From positions 109,078-173,077 of the forward strand of contig NZ_JADILO010000005.1 in NCBI RefSeq assembly GCF_015278125.1: a stretch of 64,000 bases of DNA, in the 5' to 3' direction. This stretch comes from Vibrio fluminensis (GTDB lineage Bacteria > Pseudomonadota > Gammaproteobacteria > Enterobacterales > Vibrionaceae). Within the stretch, counting starts at the first letter, position 1. Each line of letters starts with the position of its first letter. Below, piece after piece: positions 46,847-57,938 of this stretch. The notes under the pieces are model-generated. The model saw nothing but the letters and a program-made list of their open reading frames with translations. It did no database searches and was not told where the DNA came from. The position numbers and the translations under genes were made by a program.

Positions 46847-47262
46847 AAAGACTTGCTATATTATGAAAAAGACTTCACTCATCTGGCTGGTAGCCAGCAG
46901 TAAAGCAGCCTAACTTGACGTTGTACGCAAAATTTATGTACCAAACGTCGGCTATGCAGCGACGGCCTGTTTGGTGAGGCAATGATTGTTCAAATGGTGT
47001 TTTTTTGCGACTTATATCGCATTACATATGGTGTAATTAGGGCTTACATTGTTTTAATCCTGCAAGGTGTCATTTTTATAAATCCGATTAAGCAGTAATT
47101 TTGTGTGTTAATAAGCTTATGAAAAGCAAAACGTTTTCACGAAAAGTAACTATAAAAAGTGGACCGTACTGATCAGCCGATAAGGCCAAACAAAAAAATA
47201 ATCTAGGAAAGGGAAATTCAATTATAATCTCGCCCACATTTTCAGATGATGTAGGCACATAA
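46847..47262. other. Gene-free stretch rich in dyads, before the Nudix gene
   Basis: No convincing gene is present. CTGGCT/AGCCAG (46883-46897), GACGTTGTAC/GTACCAAACGTC (46917-46949) and GTCG/CGAC (46947-46963) are inverted repeats close together. AAAACGTTTT (47128-47137) is a perfect palindrome that could be an operator of the LacI/PurR type. TATAAT at 47223-47228 may be the -10 of the Nudix gene, but no good -35 was found. Confidence 0.4.
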
Positions 47263-47664
47263 ATGGATAAAATCATTGATAAACTCGCTTGGATTACTAT
47301 CCGCGATGGAAAGTTTCTTGGTGTACGCTCAAAAGGAAAGGAACTTTTTTACCTTCCAGGCGGTAAACGCGAGCAAGGTGAAAGTGATGAACAAGCTTTA
47401 GTTCGTGAAATCAAAGAAGAGCTATCGGTTGACTTAGAGTTAGACTCTATCAAGTATGCGGGCACATATAGTGCTCAAGCAGATGGCAAAGCAAGTGGTG
47501 TAACTGTTCAATTGACTTGTTACTTTGCTGATTTTAGTGGTGAGTTAGCCGCCGATGCCGAAATTGAAGAGCTTCGCTTTATTGATAGCCAAGACAAGGC
47601 TGTATGTTCTTTAGCGGCACTGGTTGTTTTAGATTCTCTTGTTGAACAGCAACTGGTTAACTAG
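47263..47664 (+). CDS. Nudix hydrolase
   Basis: The 133-residue protein has the Nudix box G34-x5-E40-x7-R48-E49-x2-E52-E53-x-S55: the usual glycine near the end is serine. Such enzymes cleave nucleoside diphosphates linked to another group. The N-terminal part (AWITIRDGKFLGVRSKGKELFYLPGG) is like small single-domain members. The substrate cannot be told. It stands alone, behind a long gap. Confidence 0.88.
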   Translation: MDKIIDKLAWITIRDGKFLGVRSKGKELFYLPGGKREQGESDEQALVREIKEELSVDLELDSIKYAGTYSAQADGKASGVTVQLTCYFADFSGELAADAEIEELRFIDSQDKAVCSLAALVVLDSLVEQQLVN

Positions 47665-47800
47665 CCAATTTTATTACGATAATGCCTCGTCGTTTAACTA
47701 GTGTCCAAACAGATTGTGATGACAGCATTGCAGTTAGACAGGGCTTGAGTTGATGATAAAATAGTGGCAAGAATTGTTAATCGTATTCAAAGGTATTTAG

Positions 47801-48052
47801 ATGAACCCTATTATCGCGTTACTTAAAGAAAACAATATCAGTGACGAGCAAATCAGCGCAATTTTTGAAACGCTGACACAAAATCCATTAGCGGCGATGG
47901 CGACAATCGCACAGCTTGGTTTGCCACAAGACAAACTACAAATGCTGATGGCGCAAGTAATGCAAAATCCAGCATTAATCAAAGAAGCAGTTGATGAGCT
48001 TGGTCTTGATTTCGCAAAAGTAGAAGCGGCTAAAGAGCAACTACAAAAATAA
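47801..48052 (+). CDS. DUF2999 family protein
   Basis: This 83-residue, all-helical soluble protein opens MNPIIALLKENNISDEQI and contains TLTQNPLAAMATIAQLGLP, the pattern I know as DUF2999 from vibrios and relatives. No function is known to me. A terminator follows its stop. Confidence 0.8.
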   Translation: MNPIIALLKENNISDEQISAIFETLTQNPLAAMATIAQLGLPQDKLQMLMAQVMQNPALIKEAVDELGLDFAKVEAAKEQLQK

Positions 48053-48072
48053 GCTATCAGATTTAACTAGTA

Positions 48073-48118
48073 AAAGGTCGTTGCATGAGGCTCTAGAGTT
48101 TCATACAACGGCCTTTTT
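48073..48118 (+). terminator. Terminator after the DUF2999 gene
   Basis: AAAGGTCGTTG (48073-48083) pairs with CAACGGCCTTT (48106-48116), with one mismatched position in the stem. The loop is 22 bases, itself partly self-complementary, and a run of T follows. Confidence 0.75.
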
Positions 48119-48250
48119 GTATCGTCTAGAACCAAATCACATCCAATTCGCGCTAAGCGGACGAAATTAGATTGTTCTGACAAAACGAACCATAAGTTCA
48201 GCGTATAATGCGCATATTATTCGATATAGGCGAAGGAGTAGGAAGTCATA

Positions 48251-51200
48251 ATGTCGAGCAAATTCAGTCAAGCAGTGACTAAGTTTCGAGCGTTACCACG
48301 TGCGGTTCGTTGGGCAACGTATTCCGCTGGTGGTTATCTAACGTATGCGGCTCTCGTTGGTGCTTTAGTTCCTTACGTTGCGCAGCAGCAGGTACCTAAA
48401 CAGCTTTCAAACTTAATTGAGCGACCAGTTCAATTGGGTAAAGTGACGATTAACCCTTTTACATTGCAAGTGAGTCTCGATCAGTTTGCGATCTTGGAAG
48501 GGGATAAGCCTTTTGTTAAATTCAATCAAGCAGCCTTGCAAGTTAACTTTTGGCAGTCGATTCTAAACGGACACCTTGAGTTAGAGTACATTAAGCTCGA
48601 CCAGCCTTTTGTTAATATTGAAAGGCTAACTGATTCTCCGCAAACCACTTTTAATTTTAGCGACATTCTTGCTGCGGTAGAAAAAAACAGTTCTGCGGTT
48701 GAAGAAAGTGAGCCGCAGAGTGAAGAGGTCGTCGACCGAAATGCGCCGCTTTTCCCTGTATATATCAAGCAAACTGCGCTAACTGGTGGTGAAGTCTATT
48801 TTCGCGATGCAGTAACCGATACAGAACTGGCGTATCCAGACATTAATGTCACTTTAAGTGAGTTCGCAACTCAAAATCTATTAGATGCGGACAGTAAAGT
48901 GAACCACTATAGCGTGGCGATTACTGATAGCGATTCCGCGCGCTTAGCACTTAGCGGTCAAGTTCAGTTAAAGCCACTACGAGTATCGGGTGATGTTGAG
49001 ATTGAACACATTCAATTACCAAGGCTTTGGCGCTTTGCCGAACATGAGCTTGCGGCAAAACTGACCTCTGGTGAGTTTAACTTTGCATCGCAATATGTTG
49101 TGAATCAAACCATTGGTGATACTCCTGAGCAAGATACGCTAACGGTGTCGACGCATTCTGGTGAACTGGCAGTCAATCAAGTGAACTTTGATGCTAATGG
49201 TAAATCAGTGGTGTCACTGAAAAGCTTTGTCGTTGCGGGAATTGCTGCGGATACAGAAAGCCAACAGGTTAAGATTGATGCTGTACGTTCACAAGGTCTA
49301 GCTGTCTCTGCGAAAGTAGATGCTAAAGGTGCCGATCTTGCGACAATATTTACGCCAAAATCTTTAGCTCAATCTACATCTAGCGACAAAGAAACGGCTG
49401 AAAAGCAAGCAGCGGCAAGTGACAAGTCCAATAGTGAAGCGCAGGCGAGTGCGACTAAGCCTTGGTTGGTGACATTAGGCGGGATTGAGCTTAAAGAGTA
49501 CGCGCTAAATATTGAAGAAAGCCTGCTAACCAAAAAGCCGAATAAGTGGCAAGTTGCACCAATCAACTTATCGACTAAACAGATCATTAGCGATTTATCA
49601 CAACCAATTGATTTTGCATTGTCTGCATCGATCAACGGCAAAGGTGACCTGAATGTTGAAGGACAGGCTGACGCGATTGCGCAGAGTGTTAACGCTGATA
49701 TTGCCGTTAAGCAACTAAAACTGGCTCAGTTCCAACCTTATATAGCGACTGCGCTTAACGCGACATTAACCAGTGGTGAGTTTACCGCGAATACGAAGCT
49801 AAGTGCCGATGCTACTGGCAAAGTTGTTGCGAGTGGTAGTGCTGCAGTTAATCATCTTTCGGTACGCGATAACAAGTTGAAGAAGCCATTTGTTAAATGG
49901 CAATCTTTAGCGGTAAATAAGTTCGACTTCGATTTGAACAAATCAAAGTTGGATATCGATACACTGAGCTTGAGTCAACCTTATGCGCGTGTGGTCATTA
50001 ATAAAGATCGCTCGACGAATATCGGTGATTTAGTTGTCGAGCAGCCAAAATCGGCTAAGTCGAAGACTCAATCCAATAAAGCGAATAAAGCAAGCGACAG
50101 CAAACCATTCGCGTTAAAAGTGCGCAAGGTTTCGTTTAAAGACGGTTCGGCTTTCTTTGCTGATAACTCACTCACGCCAAACTTTTCGTCTGGTATTGAA
50201 CAGTTACGCGGTAGCATTGGCGATATATCGAGCATTCCGGGAACGAAAGCTTCAGTTGATATCAGTGGCAGCATTGATCGCTACGCACCTGTGAAGGTGA
50301 AAGGTGAGATTAACCCACTTATCGCAAAACCATATCTAGATTTGGACGTATTGTTCAAGAGCATTGAACTCACAACGGTTAACCCTTATTCCGGTACTTA
50401 CGCAGGTCACTACATTGATAAAGGCCAGTTGACGTTGGCGCTAAACTACAAATTGGAGAACAACCAGCTTAAAGGTTCAAACCATGTCGTCGTTGATCAG
50501 CTCCAACTAGGCAAAGCAAGTGAAAGCGATTTAGCGACCGATCTTCCAATCAAGTTGGCTATTGCACTGCTTCAAGATAGCGATGGCGTGATTGATTTAG
50601 GTATGGATGTGTCAGGTGATGTCAATGACCCTGAGTTCAGTGTCGGTGCGGTAATCTGGCAGACCTTGTCGAACATCATTACCAAAGCTGTCACAGCACC
50701 GTTCTCGTTTATTGCAGGCCTTGCTGATGCAGATGATGAGCTGAATGAAGTGAGTTTCGATTTTGGTGTCGATCAACTGAATACAGAGCAACAAGAGAAG
50801 TTAGCGCAGCTGGGCGAAGCACTGGAAACTCGTCCGATGCTAACGCTATCTGTTGATGGCTCGGTTGATGCAGTTGAAGACAGTAAGGCATTGGCGCTGG
50901 CTAAGTTTGATCAGCTATTAGCTTCACAAGCGAACATGACCATTGAGCAATTGCCACAGGACCTAAGTGCCAGCAGCATCCCAGTTCAGGGACCATTGTC
51001 TGAAGCTCTTATTGCCACTTATCAGCAGGAGTTTGGTGTTGAGGCCGATACGGTGCGAGATACAATCGAACAAGAGCTTGATAATAAAGACCAGGATTAC
51101 ACTGACGAAGAGCTCGATCGCCGCTGGCATATTGCATTGTACAACTTGGTGCTCAACAAACAGGAAGTTACGCCTGCTGAGTTAGGACAACTTGCACAAA

Positions 51201-51334
51201 GACGCGCACAAGCGGTTAAAGCGTATCTTGTGGATGTAACCCAAGTCGATGCATCAAGAGTGTTCTTACTCGATAGCCGTTTCGATGTCGATCAAGATGC
51301 AAGCATGGTGACGTTGTCACTCGAGGTGAACTAG
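48251..51334 (+). CDS. DUF748 (AsmA-like) envelope protein
   Basis: The 1027-residue protein has one N-terminal membrane anchor (about residues 22-42), then a long repetitive beta-rich periplasmic region of the DUF748/AsmA-like class (PVQLGKVTINPFTLQVSLDQFAI; PFVNIERL). Such proteins are thought to shape or bridge the envelope and some move lipids. The C-terminal 120 residues (LAQRRAQAVKAYLVDV...DASRVFLLDSRF) resemble an OmpA-type peptidoglycan-binding fold. It stands alone between two terminators. Confidence 0.88.
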   Translation: MSSKFSQAVTKFRALPRAVRWATYSAGGYLTYAALVGALVPYVAQQQVPKQLSNLIERPVQLGKVTINPFTLQVSLDQFAILEGDKPFVKFNQAALQVNFWQSILNGHLELEYIKLDQPFVNIERLTDSPQTTFNFSDILAAVEKNSSAVEESEPQSEEVVDRNAPLFPVYIKQTALTGGEVYFRDAVTDTELAYPDINVTLSEFATQNLLDADSKVNHYSVAITDSDSARLALSGQVQLKPLRVSGDVEIEHIQLPRLWRFAEHELAAKLTSGEFNFASQYVVNQTIGDTPEQDTLTVSTHSGELAVNQVNFDANGKSVVSLKSFVVAGIAADTESQQVKIDAVRSQGLAVSAKVDAKGADLATIFTPKSLAQSTSSDKETAEKQAAASDKSNSEAQASATKPWLVTLGGIELKEYALNIEESLLTKKPNKWQVAPINLSTKQIISDLSQPIDFALSASINGKGDLNVEGQADAIAQSVNADIAVKQLKLAQFQPYIATALNATLTSGEFTANTKLSADATGKVVASGSAAVNHLSVRDNKLKKPFVKWQSLAVNKFDFDLNKSKLDIDTLSLSQPYARVVINKDRSTNIGDLVVEQPKSAKSKTQSNKANKASDSKPFALKVRKVSFKDGSAFFADNSLTPNFSSGIEQLRGSIGDISSIPGTKASVDISGSIDRYAPVKVKGEINPLIAKPYLDLDVLFKSIELTTVNPYSGTYAGHYIDKGQLTLALNYKLENNQLKGSNHVVVDQLQLGKASESDLATDLPIKLAIALLQDSDGVIDLGMDVSGDVNDPEFSVGAVIWQTLSNIITKAVTAPFSFIAGLADADDELNEVSFDFGVDQLNTEQQEKLAQLGEALETRPMLTLSVDGSVDAVEDSKALALAKFDQLLASQANMTIEQLPQDLSASSIPVQGPLSEALIATYQQEFGVEADTVRDTIEQELDNKDQDYTDEELDRRWHIALYNLVLNKQEVTPAELGQLAQRRAQAVKAYLVDVTQVDASRVFLLDSRFDVDQDASMVTLSLEVN

Positions 51335-51360
51335 TTTATTAACACTTGTTTCATTAATGC

Positions 51361-51390
51361 AAAAGAGAAGTACTTAGTACTTCTCTTTTT
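51361..51390. terminator. Bidirectional terminator between the DUF748 gene and nrdF
   Basis: A 13-bp perfect stem, AAAAGAGAAGTAC (51361-51373) and GTACTTCTCTTTT (51377-51389), has a three-base loop. A run of A on one side and T on the other lets it serve both converging genes. Confidence 0.92.
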
Positions 51391-51442
51391 ACTTTCCACT
51401 ACAACACTAATTTCGTTGCTTCTTTCAATCATCTCTCACTGA

Positions 51443-52435
<993 letters not shown>

Positions 52436-54568
52436 TTAAAGTGTGCAAGATACGCAGCCATCGACTTGCGTGCCTTCTAGGGCTTTTTGTCGCATGCGAA
52501 TGTAATAGAGGGTCTTGATATCTTTTTTCCAGGCGTAAATTTGTGCTTTGTTGATATCTCTAGTGGTGACGTTGTCACCAAAGAACAGAGTGAGTGACAG
52601 GCCTTGGTCGACGTGCTGTGTTGCCGCTGAATAGACATCAATAATTGCATGCGGGCCTATCTCATAGGCATCGCGGTAGTATTTGAGGTTGTCATTGTTC
52701 AAATAAGGGGCAGGGAAATATACACGGCCAATTTTCCCTTCTTTGCGAATTTCAACTTTAGACGTTACTGGATGGATTGAAGCGGTCGCATCGTTGATAT
52801 AGCTAATAGAACCTGTAGGAGGAATAGCCTGTAGATTACGGTTATAAAGACCATCTTGCATTACAAGTTGCTTGAGCGTCGCCCAATCGTCTTGTGTCGG
52901 GAGCGTTAGCCCCAGTTTTTCTATCAATTGTTGGACACGCTCTGTTGTTGGTAGAAAAGCATTGTCGAGATATTTTTGGAAAAACTCGCCAGTTGCATAG
53001 GTAGATTTATCAAAGTCGCGAAATGTTGCTTGTTTCTCTTTCGCTATGCGGTTTGAGGTAACCAAACAGTGGAAAAGGACTGCTGCAAAATAGACGTTAG
53101 TAAAATCTATCGCCTCAGCACTGTCATAATGGATTTGTTCTCGAGCGAGTAATCCATGCAGGTTCATTTGGCCAAGACCAATGGCATGGCTTTCATCGTT
53201 TCCTTTTCTGATTGATGGAACACTTTCGATTGCGCTCATTTCAGATACAGCATTCAATGCTCGGATTGAAATATCGACAGTATGAGCAAGATCACCACCA
53301 TCGAGCGCTTTGGCGATATTTATTGAGCCAAGATTACATGAAATGTCGCGACCTAAATGAGCGTAGCTTAAGTCGTCATTAAAATGGCTCGCGTCATTTA
53401 CTTGCAATATTTCAGAGCAAAGATTAGACATGTTAACTCGCCCTGAGATAGGGTTTGCTCGGTTAACTGTATCTTCAAACATGATGTAGGGGTATCCCGA
53501 TTCAAACTGGATCTCTGCAAGGGTTTGAAATAGTCCGCGAGCACTTATTTTACTTTTGCGAATGCGTGGATCATCGACCATCTCGTGGTACTTATCAGTA
53601 ACACTTATTTCTGAAAATGGTCGGTCATACACTTTTTCAACATCATGAGGTGAAAACAGGTACATGTCTTTATTTTGCTTCGCGAGCTCAAGCGTGATAT
53701 CCGGAATTACAACGCCTAAACTCAGCGTTTTTATGCGGATTTTTTCATCTGCGTTTTCACGTTTGGTGTCTAGGAACTGCATGATGTCAGGGTGGTGAAC
53801 GTTGAGATAAACCGCGCCTGCTCCTTGCCTTGCACCCAACTGGTTGGCGTAAGAAAAACTATCTTCAAGCAACTTCATTACGGGTACGACCCCTGAGCTC
53901 TGATTTAGAATCCCTTTGATTGGCGCACCTTGTTCACGCAGGTTAGTGAGTAGCAGAGCAACCCCACCACCACGTCGCGATAGCTGTAAAGAGGAATTTA
54001 TTGCTCGACCAATGCTTTCCATATTGTCTTCAATGCGTAATAGAAAACATGAAATTAACTCACCACGGCTTTTTTTACCGGAGTTGATAAATGTCGGTGT
54101 GGCAGGCTGGAAGCGTTGGTGAATGATTTCCAACATTAATTGCATCGCAAGGTCTTCGTCACCTTGCGCTAGAGTCAATGCAGTCATCACGACTCGGTCT
54201 TCAAAGCGCTCTAAGTAACGTTTCCCATCTCTTGTTTTTAATGCATAGGAAGTGAAGAATTTGTAGGCGCCAAGAAAGGTCCTAAAACGGAATTTTACCT
54301 TATAGGTTTGGTGCCAAATTTTGCTGATGAATGCATCGCTGTACTGCTCAAGCACTTGCGGTTCGTAATAGCCTTCTTTAACCAAATAATCGAGTTTTTC
54401 ACTTAAATTGTGGAAGAATACGGTGTTTTGGTTAACGTGTTGTAGAAAGAACTGCCTTGCTGCTTGTTTGTCTGAATCGAACTGAATGGAGCCGTTTTCA
54501 TCGAGTAGGTTCAGCATGGCGTTAAGCTCATGATAGTTCAGTGACTCATTCGGAAATTGATTGTCCAT
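52436..54568 (-). CDS. nrdE: Class Ib ribonucleotide reductase alpha subunit
   Basis: The catalytic subunit reduces ribonucleotides. I chose ATG 54568 (710 residues, start [19 protein letters not shown]) over a longer frame because NrdE proteins begin just before this helix and GGAATTACC lies upstream. It has [21 protein letters not shown], the active-site SNLCSEILQ stretch and the C-terminal redox pair CVSC. The start overlaps nrdI by 23 bases. Confidence 0.96.
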   Translation of the reverse strand: MDNQFPNESLNYHELNAMLNLLDENGSIQFDSDKQAARQFFLQHVNQNTVFFHNLSEKLDYLVKEGYYEPQVLEQYSDAFISKIWHQTYKVKFRFRTFLGAYKFFTSYALKTRDGKRYLERFEDRVVMTALTLAQGDEDLAMQLMLEIIHQRFQPATPTFINSGKKSRGELISCFLLRIEDNMESIGRAINSSLQLSRRGGGVALLLTNLREQGAPIKGILNQSSGVVPVMKLLEDSFSYANQLGARQGAGAVYLNVHHPDIMQFLDTKRENADEKIRIKTLSLGVVIPDITLELAKQNKDMYLFSPHDVEKVYDRPFSEISVTDKYHEMVDDPRIRKSKISARGLFQTLAEIQFESGYPYIMFEDTVNRANPISGRVNMSNLCSEILQVNDASHFNDDLSYAHLGRDISCNLGSINIAKALDGGDLAHTVDISIRALNAVSEMSAIESVPSIRKGNDESHAIGLGQMNLHGLLAREQIHYDSAEAIDFTNVYFAAVLFHCLVTSNRIAKEKQATFRDFDKSTYATGEFFQKYLDNAFLPTTERVQQLIEKLGLTLPTQDDWATLKQLVMQDGLYNRNLQAIPPTGSISYINDATASIHPVTSKVEIRKEGKIGRVYFPAPYLNNDNLKYYRDAYEIGPHAIIDVYSAATQHVDQGLSLTLFFGDNVTTRDINKAQIYAWKKDIKTLYYIRMRQKALEGTQVDGCVSCTL

Positions 54569-54959
54569 GGTAATTCCATAACTTTGATAGTCCTTGACGT
54601 ACCGTAAGTACGTCATTTCTTGTACCCGCAAGCTCAAATCGATAGAGCAGTGGTACGCCGCACTTGTGGGCGATCAATTTGCCGGCATGGGCAAATAATT
54701 CACCAAAGTTCCTATTTCCCGAGGCAATGACTCCGATTAGCAAAGAACGAGTTTGCTTATCGTTAAGTGCTTTTCTAACGGGCTCTGGAATGGCTCCTTT
54801 GCCTTCACCGTCAGCGTAAGTAGGGCAAACCAATACAAAAGGCTGTTCGATTTTCGGTGTCGGTGCTGCTGTATCGATCGGTAGGCGGATAGCGGGCAAA
54901 CCTAATTGCTGAATAAAGCGTTGTGTGTTGCCCGACGCACTGGAGTAGTAGACTAACAT
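54546..54959 (-). CDS. nrdI: Flavodoxin-like NrdI
   Basis: The 137-residue flavoprotein activates the manganese centre of NrdF. The FMN phosphate loop is [12 protein letters not shown] at the N terminus, with PTYADGEG and [11 protein letters not shown] binding the flavin ring. It starts at the same base where nrdH stops, and overlaps nrdE, so the three are translated together. Confidence 0.95.
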   Translation of the reverse strand: MLVYYSSASGNTQRFIQQLGLPAIRLPIDTAAPTPKIEQPFVLVCPTYADGEGKGAIPEPVRKALNDKQTRSLLIGVIASGNRNFGELFAHAGKLIAHKCGVPLLYRFELAGTRNDVLTVRQGLSKLWNYHGQSISE

Positions 54960-55180
54960 CAGCGGATTTGGCTGATCATGTCAGGACGAAATCCTGACCA
55001 ATGTTGACTACCTGCAACCACAACAGGGGCTTGTCTGTATCCCATAGATTGAACCGTATTCATTGCGCTTTCATCCTGAGTTAGATCGACGACCTTATGG
55101 GGTATACCTTTGGTGCTCAACGCCTTTACAGTTGCTGTGCACTGAACGCACTGAGGCTTTGAATAAACAATGATATCCAT
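54959..55180 (-). CDS. nrdH: Glutaredoxin-like NrdH
   Basis: The 73-residue thioredoxin-fold protein has the redox motif CVQC near residues 11-14 and WSGFRPDMI at the C terminus, as in NrdH. It supplies electrons to NrdEF. It is the first gene of the leftward nrdHIEF operon, behind AAGGAGAAGTC and the Fur/NrdR-like sites. Confidence 0.95.
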   Translation of the reverse strand: MDIIVYSKPQCVQCTATVKALSTKGIPHKVVDLTQDESAMNTVQSMGYRQAPVVVAGSQHWSGFRPDMISQIR

Positions 55181-55199
55181 GACTTCTCCTTTATCGTAA

Positions 55200-55214
55200 T
55201 GATAATTATTATCG
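55200..55214. promoter_or_regulatory. Fur box upstream of nrdH
   Basis: TGATAAT-T-ATTATCG matches the 7-1-7 Fur pattern (TGATAAT-N-ATTATCA) with one mismatch. It lies between the nrdH promoter and its ATG, so it would block nrdHIEF when iron is plentiful. In agreement, class Ib reductase is an iron-starvation system in other bacteria. Confidence 0.75.
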
Positions 55215-55222
55215 AGTAATTA

Positions 55223-55263
55223 CTATATATAGTATTACGAAAATTCATTTCGTCAACATGTGG
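55223..55263 (-). promoter_or_regulatory. Two NrdR-like boxes over the nrdH promoter
   Basis: CTATATATAG (55223-55232) fits the NrdR core C-W-ATATAT-W-G. CAACATGTGG (55254-55263) is a weaker match. Their centres are exactly 31 bases apart, the three-turn spacing NrdR needs. On the minus strand TTGACG (55256-55251) and TATATA near 55229-55224 form the nrdH promoter, each under one box. NrdR represses reductase genes when dATP is high; no nrdR gene lies in this window. Confidence 0.6.
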
Positions 55264-55296
55264 TGCGTCACAATAATTACCTTAGAAATATAATGG

Positions 55297-55326
55297 TTGA
55301 TAATAAAACGAGAATGAATATCATTC
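55297..55326 (+). promoter_or_regulatory. suf promoter with overlapping Fur-like box
   Basis: TTGATA (55297-55302) and TATCAT (55319-55324), 16 bases apart, make a promoter for sufA. The palindrome GAATGA-ATA-TCATTC (55312-55326) covers the -10 and differs from the GAATGATTATCATTC form of the Fur box at one base. Repression by iron-loaded Fur is the likely mode. No IscR site was recognised. Confidence 0.6.
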
Positions 55327-55355
55327 AGTTAATTTATTCTATTTTAGGGGATGCT

Positions 55356-55724
55356 ATGAGCACGCGTAGTACAGAAGCTGAGCAAATTTCTCTGCTAGAT
55401 ATGGAGTGGCAAGGCGTGACTTTGACCGGAGATGCGGCGCGTAGGATTCGTCAGTTGTGTTCCGAAGGGAGCTGTTTTCATTTAAGTGTTAGATCCTCTG
55501 GTTGTACGGGCTTTGCCTATCAGGTGCAACTTATTGAGTCTCCTTGTGATGACGATGTTAGGTTCCTGAGTCACGACGTCGAGTTTTATGTTGGATTAAA
55601 TGCAATGCCGATGATTGATGGAACAGAAATTGATTACGTGAGACAGGGGTTAAATAGCAGCTTTGTTTACAACAACCCTAATGTGAAAAACATGTGTGGA
55701 TGTGGTGAAAGCTTCGGAGTCTAG
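55356..55724 (+). CDS. sufA: Fe-S scaffold/carrier SufA
   Basis: This 122-residue A-type carrier takes clusters from the SufBCD scaffold to target proteins. I chose ATG 55356 ([14 protein letters not shown]), since the longer frame runs through the promoter. Cluster ligands are Cys50 ([10 protein letters not shown]) and the C-terminal CGC (114-116). AGGGG lies before the start. First gene of the operon; sufB begins 1 base after the stop. Confidence 0.94.
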   Translation: MSTRSTEAEQISLLDMEWQGVTLTGDAARRIRQLCSEGSCFHLSVRSSGCTGFAYQVQLIESPCDDDVRFLSHDVEFYVGLNAMPMIDGTEIDYVRQGLNSSFVYNNPNVKNMCGCGESFGV

Positions 55725-55725
55725 G

Positions 55726-57189
55726 ATGTCAGCAGTAGAAAATCAGCCGGAAGTTCAAGAATTACTCGAAGACATTTCTTATGAGCAAGGTTTTTATACA
55801 GAACTACTCTCGGATACGCTATCAGTTGGGCTTAATGAAGATGTGGTGAAAGCAATTTCGGCCAAGCGCAATGAGCCTGATTGGATGTTAGAGTTTCGTT
55901 TAGACGCTTTCCGACAATGGCAAAAAATGGAGGAACCGCACTGGCTTAAAGCCAAGTATCCTGCGCTTGACTACCAAAGTTATAGCTACTATTCAGCGCC
56001 TTCCTGTGGCCAGTGTGAGTCGAATAGTGTGGATGATGGTTCGAATGAATACTTAACTCAAGAAGTTGAACAAGCTTTCGATAAACTGGGCGTTCCGGTT
56101 CGAGAAGGGAGTGAAATAGCCGTTGACGCGATTTTCGATTCAGTCTCGGTTACGACCACTTATCAAAGTGAATTGAAAGAGCAAGGAATTATCTTCTGTT
56201 CGTTCAGTGAAGCAATTCATCAATATCCGGATCTGGTTCGTAAATACCTTGGCAGTGTCGTACCAGCTAAAGATAACTTTTTCGCGGCGCTTAATGCTGC
56301 CGTCGCATCTGACGGTACGTTTGTCTACATACCTAGAGGAGTTCGCTGTCCTCGTGAACTTTCTACGTATTTTAGAATTAACCAAGCAAAAACAGGTCAA
56401 TTTGAGCGAACTATTTTGGTGGCCGATGAAGGCTCTTATGTCAGTTATATAGAAGGGTGCTCAGCGCCAATGCGTGATAGCTACCAGCTTCATGCCGCGG
56501 TTGTGGAAGTGGTTGTATTAAAAAACGCTGAGGTAAAGTATTCGACTGTACAAAATTGGTTCTCTGGTGAAGAGGAATCAAAGGGCGGAATTTTAAACTT
56601 CGTCACCAAACGAGCGGTGTGTGAAGGTGATTACAGCAAGATGTCTTGGACGCAGTCAGAGACGGGCTCAGCGATAACATGGAAGTATCCCAGTGTGATT
56701 CTAAAAGGGGATTATTCAATCGGTGAATTTTTCTCTGTTGCATTAACCAGCGGTATTCAGCAAGCAGATACTGGGACTAAGATGATCCACATTGGTAGGC
56801 ATACACGCTCCACCATTATTTCTAAAGGTATATCAGCAGGTAAAAGTGAAAATAGTTATCGCGGTCTGGTCAAAATTTTACCGAGCGCTGAGGGCGCGCG
56901 TAATTTTACTCAATGCGATTCTATGTTGATTGGCTCTGAATGTGGCGCTCATACTTTTCCGTATGTCGAGGCGAAAAACTCAAGTGCACAGGTAGAGCAC
57001 GAAGCGACCACTTCACGTATCGGTGAAGATCAACTGTTCTATTGTGTACAGCGCGGCATTAGTGAAGACGATGCGATTTCAATGATCGTCAATGGTTTCT
57101 GTAAAGATGTATTTTCAGAGTTGCCGCTGGAGTTTGCAGTCGAAGCACAAAAACTTCTATCTATCAGTCTTGAACATAGCGTGGGGTAA
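55726..57189 (+). CDS. sufB: Fe-S cluster assembly protein SufB
   Basis: The 487-residue beta-helix scaffold protein builds clusters with SufC and SufD. The start at 55726 ([10 protein letters not shown]) directly follows the sufA stop; a longer frame overlaps sufA. It has [16 protein letters not shown] (here [15 protein letters not shown]), [15 protein letters not shown] ([10 protein letters not shown]), YIEGCSAPM and the C-terminal [20 protein letters not shown] with the conserved cysteine. Confidence 0.96.
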   Translation: MSAVENQPEVQELLEDISYEQGFYTELLSDTLSVGLNEDVVKAISAKRNEPDWMLEFRLDAFRQWQKMEEPHWLKAKYPALDYQSYSYYSAPSCGQCESNSVDDGSNEYLTQEVEQAFDKLGVPVREGSEIAVDAIFDSVSVTTTYQSELKEQGIIFCSFSEAIHQYPDLVRKYLGSVVPAKDNFFAALNAAVASDGTFVYIPRGVRCPRELSTYFRINQAKTGQFERTILVADEGSYVSYIEGCSAPMRDSYQLHAAVVEVVVLKNAEVKYSTVQNWFSGEEESKGGILNFVTKRAVCEGDYSKMSWTQSETGSAITWKYPSVILKGDYSIGEFFSVALTSGIQQADTGTKMIHIGRHTRSTIISKGISAGKSENSYRGLVKILPSAEGARNFTQCDSMLIGSECGAHTFPYVEAKNSSAQVEHEATTSRIGEDQLFYCVQRGISEDDAISMIVNGFCKDVFSELPLEFAVEAQKLLSISLEHSVG

Positions 57190-57191
57190 AA

Positions 57192-57938
57192 ATGCTAGAG
57201 ATTAATAATTTGCACGTCAGTGTTGAAGATATGCCGATTCTAAAAGGCATTAATCTATCGATTAAACCAGGTGAAGTGCACGCGATAATGGGTCCTAATG
57301 GCTCAGGCAAAAGTACATTGTCTTCGACATTAGCTGGTAAGGACGATTACCAAGTTGAGCAGGGAAGTATTTTGTTTAATGGTAAGGATTTAATTGAGTT
57401 AGAGGCGGATGAGAGAGCGGGTGAAGGTATTTTCTTAGCGTTTCAATACCCAGTAGAGATTCCGGGTGTCAGTAACAAATTGTTCTTAAAATCAGCACTC
57501 AATGGTATTCGAAGTTACCGTGGCGAAGAGGACATTGATCGTTTTGATTTTGAGGATTTATTAGAAGAAAAAGCGGCATTGTTAGATATGCCTGCTCATC
57601 TGCTTCACCGTTCAGTCAATGAAGGCTTTTCCGGTGGCGAAAAGAAGCGCAATGACATATTACAAATGGCAGTTTTATCGCCCCGTATGTGTATTCTTGA
57701 TGAAACCGATTCAGGGTTAGATATCGATGCTTTAAAGGCGGTAGCGAATGGCGTTAATGCGCTGAGAGATGGGCAACGTTCGTTCATCATGGTCACGCAC
57801 TATCAACGAATTCTTGACTATATCAAACCTGATTTTGTGCATGTTCTGTACAAAGGAAAAATCATTAAGTCGGGGGATCATACTCTTGCTAAAGAATTAG
57901 AGGAAAAAGGTTATGGATGGCTCACCTCTGATGAATGA
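57192..57938 (+). CDS. sufC: Fe-S assembly ATPase SufC
   Basis: The ABC-type ATPase powers the SufBCD complex in the cytosol and is not a transporter. Walker A GPNGSGKST is at 34-42, the signature is GFSGGEKKRNDI, and Walker B is RMCILDETDSGLDIDAL. 248 residues, normal. It follows sufB by two bases; sufD starts before its stop. Confidence 0.96.
   Translation: MLEINNLHVSVEDMPILKGINLSIKPGEVHAIMGPNGSGKSTLSSTLAGKDDYQVEQGSILFNGKDLIELEADERAGEGIFLAFQYPVEIPGVSNKLFLKSALNGIRSYRGEEDIDRFDFEDLLEEKAALLDMPAHLLHRSVNEGFSGGEKKRNDILQMAVLSPRMCILDETDSGLDIDALKAVANGVNALRDGQRSFIMVTHYQRILDYIKPDFVHVLYKGKIIKSGDHTLAKELEEKGYGWLTSDE

Noticed and set aside
46660..47276. Reverse open frames of about 62 codons in the gap before the Nudix gene
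   Set aside because: No ribosome site, no protein-like composition, and one crosses the palindrome.
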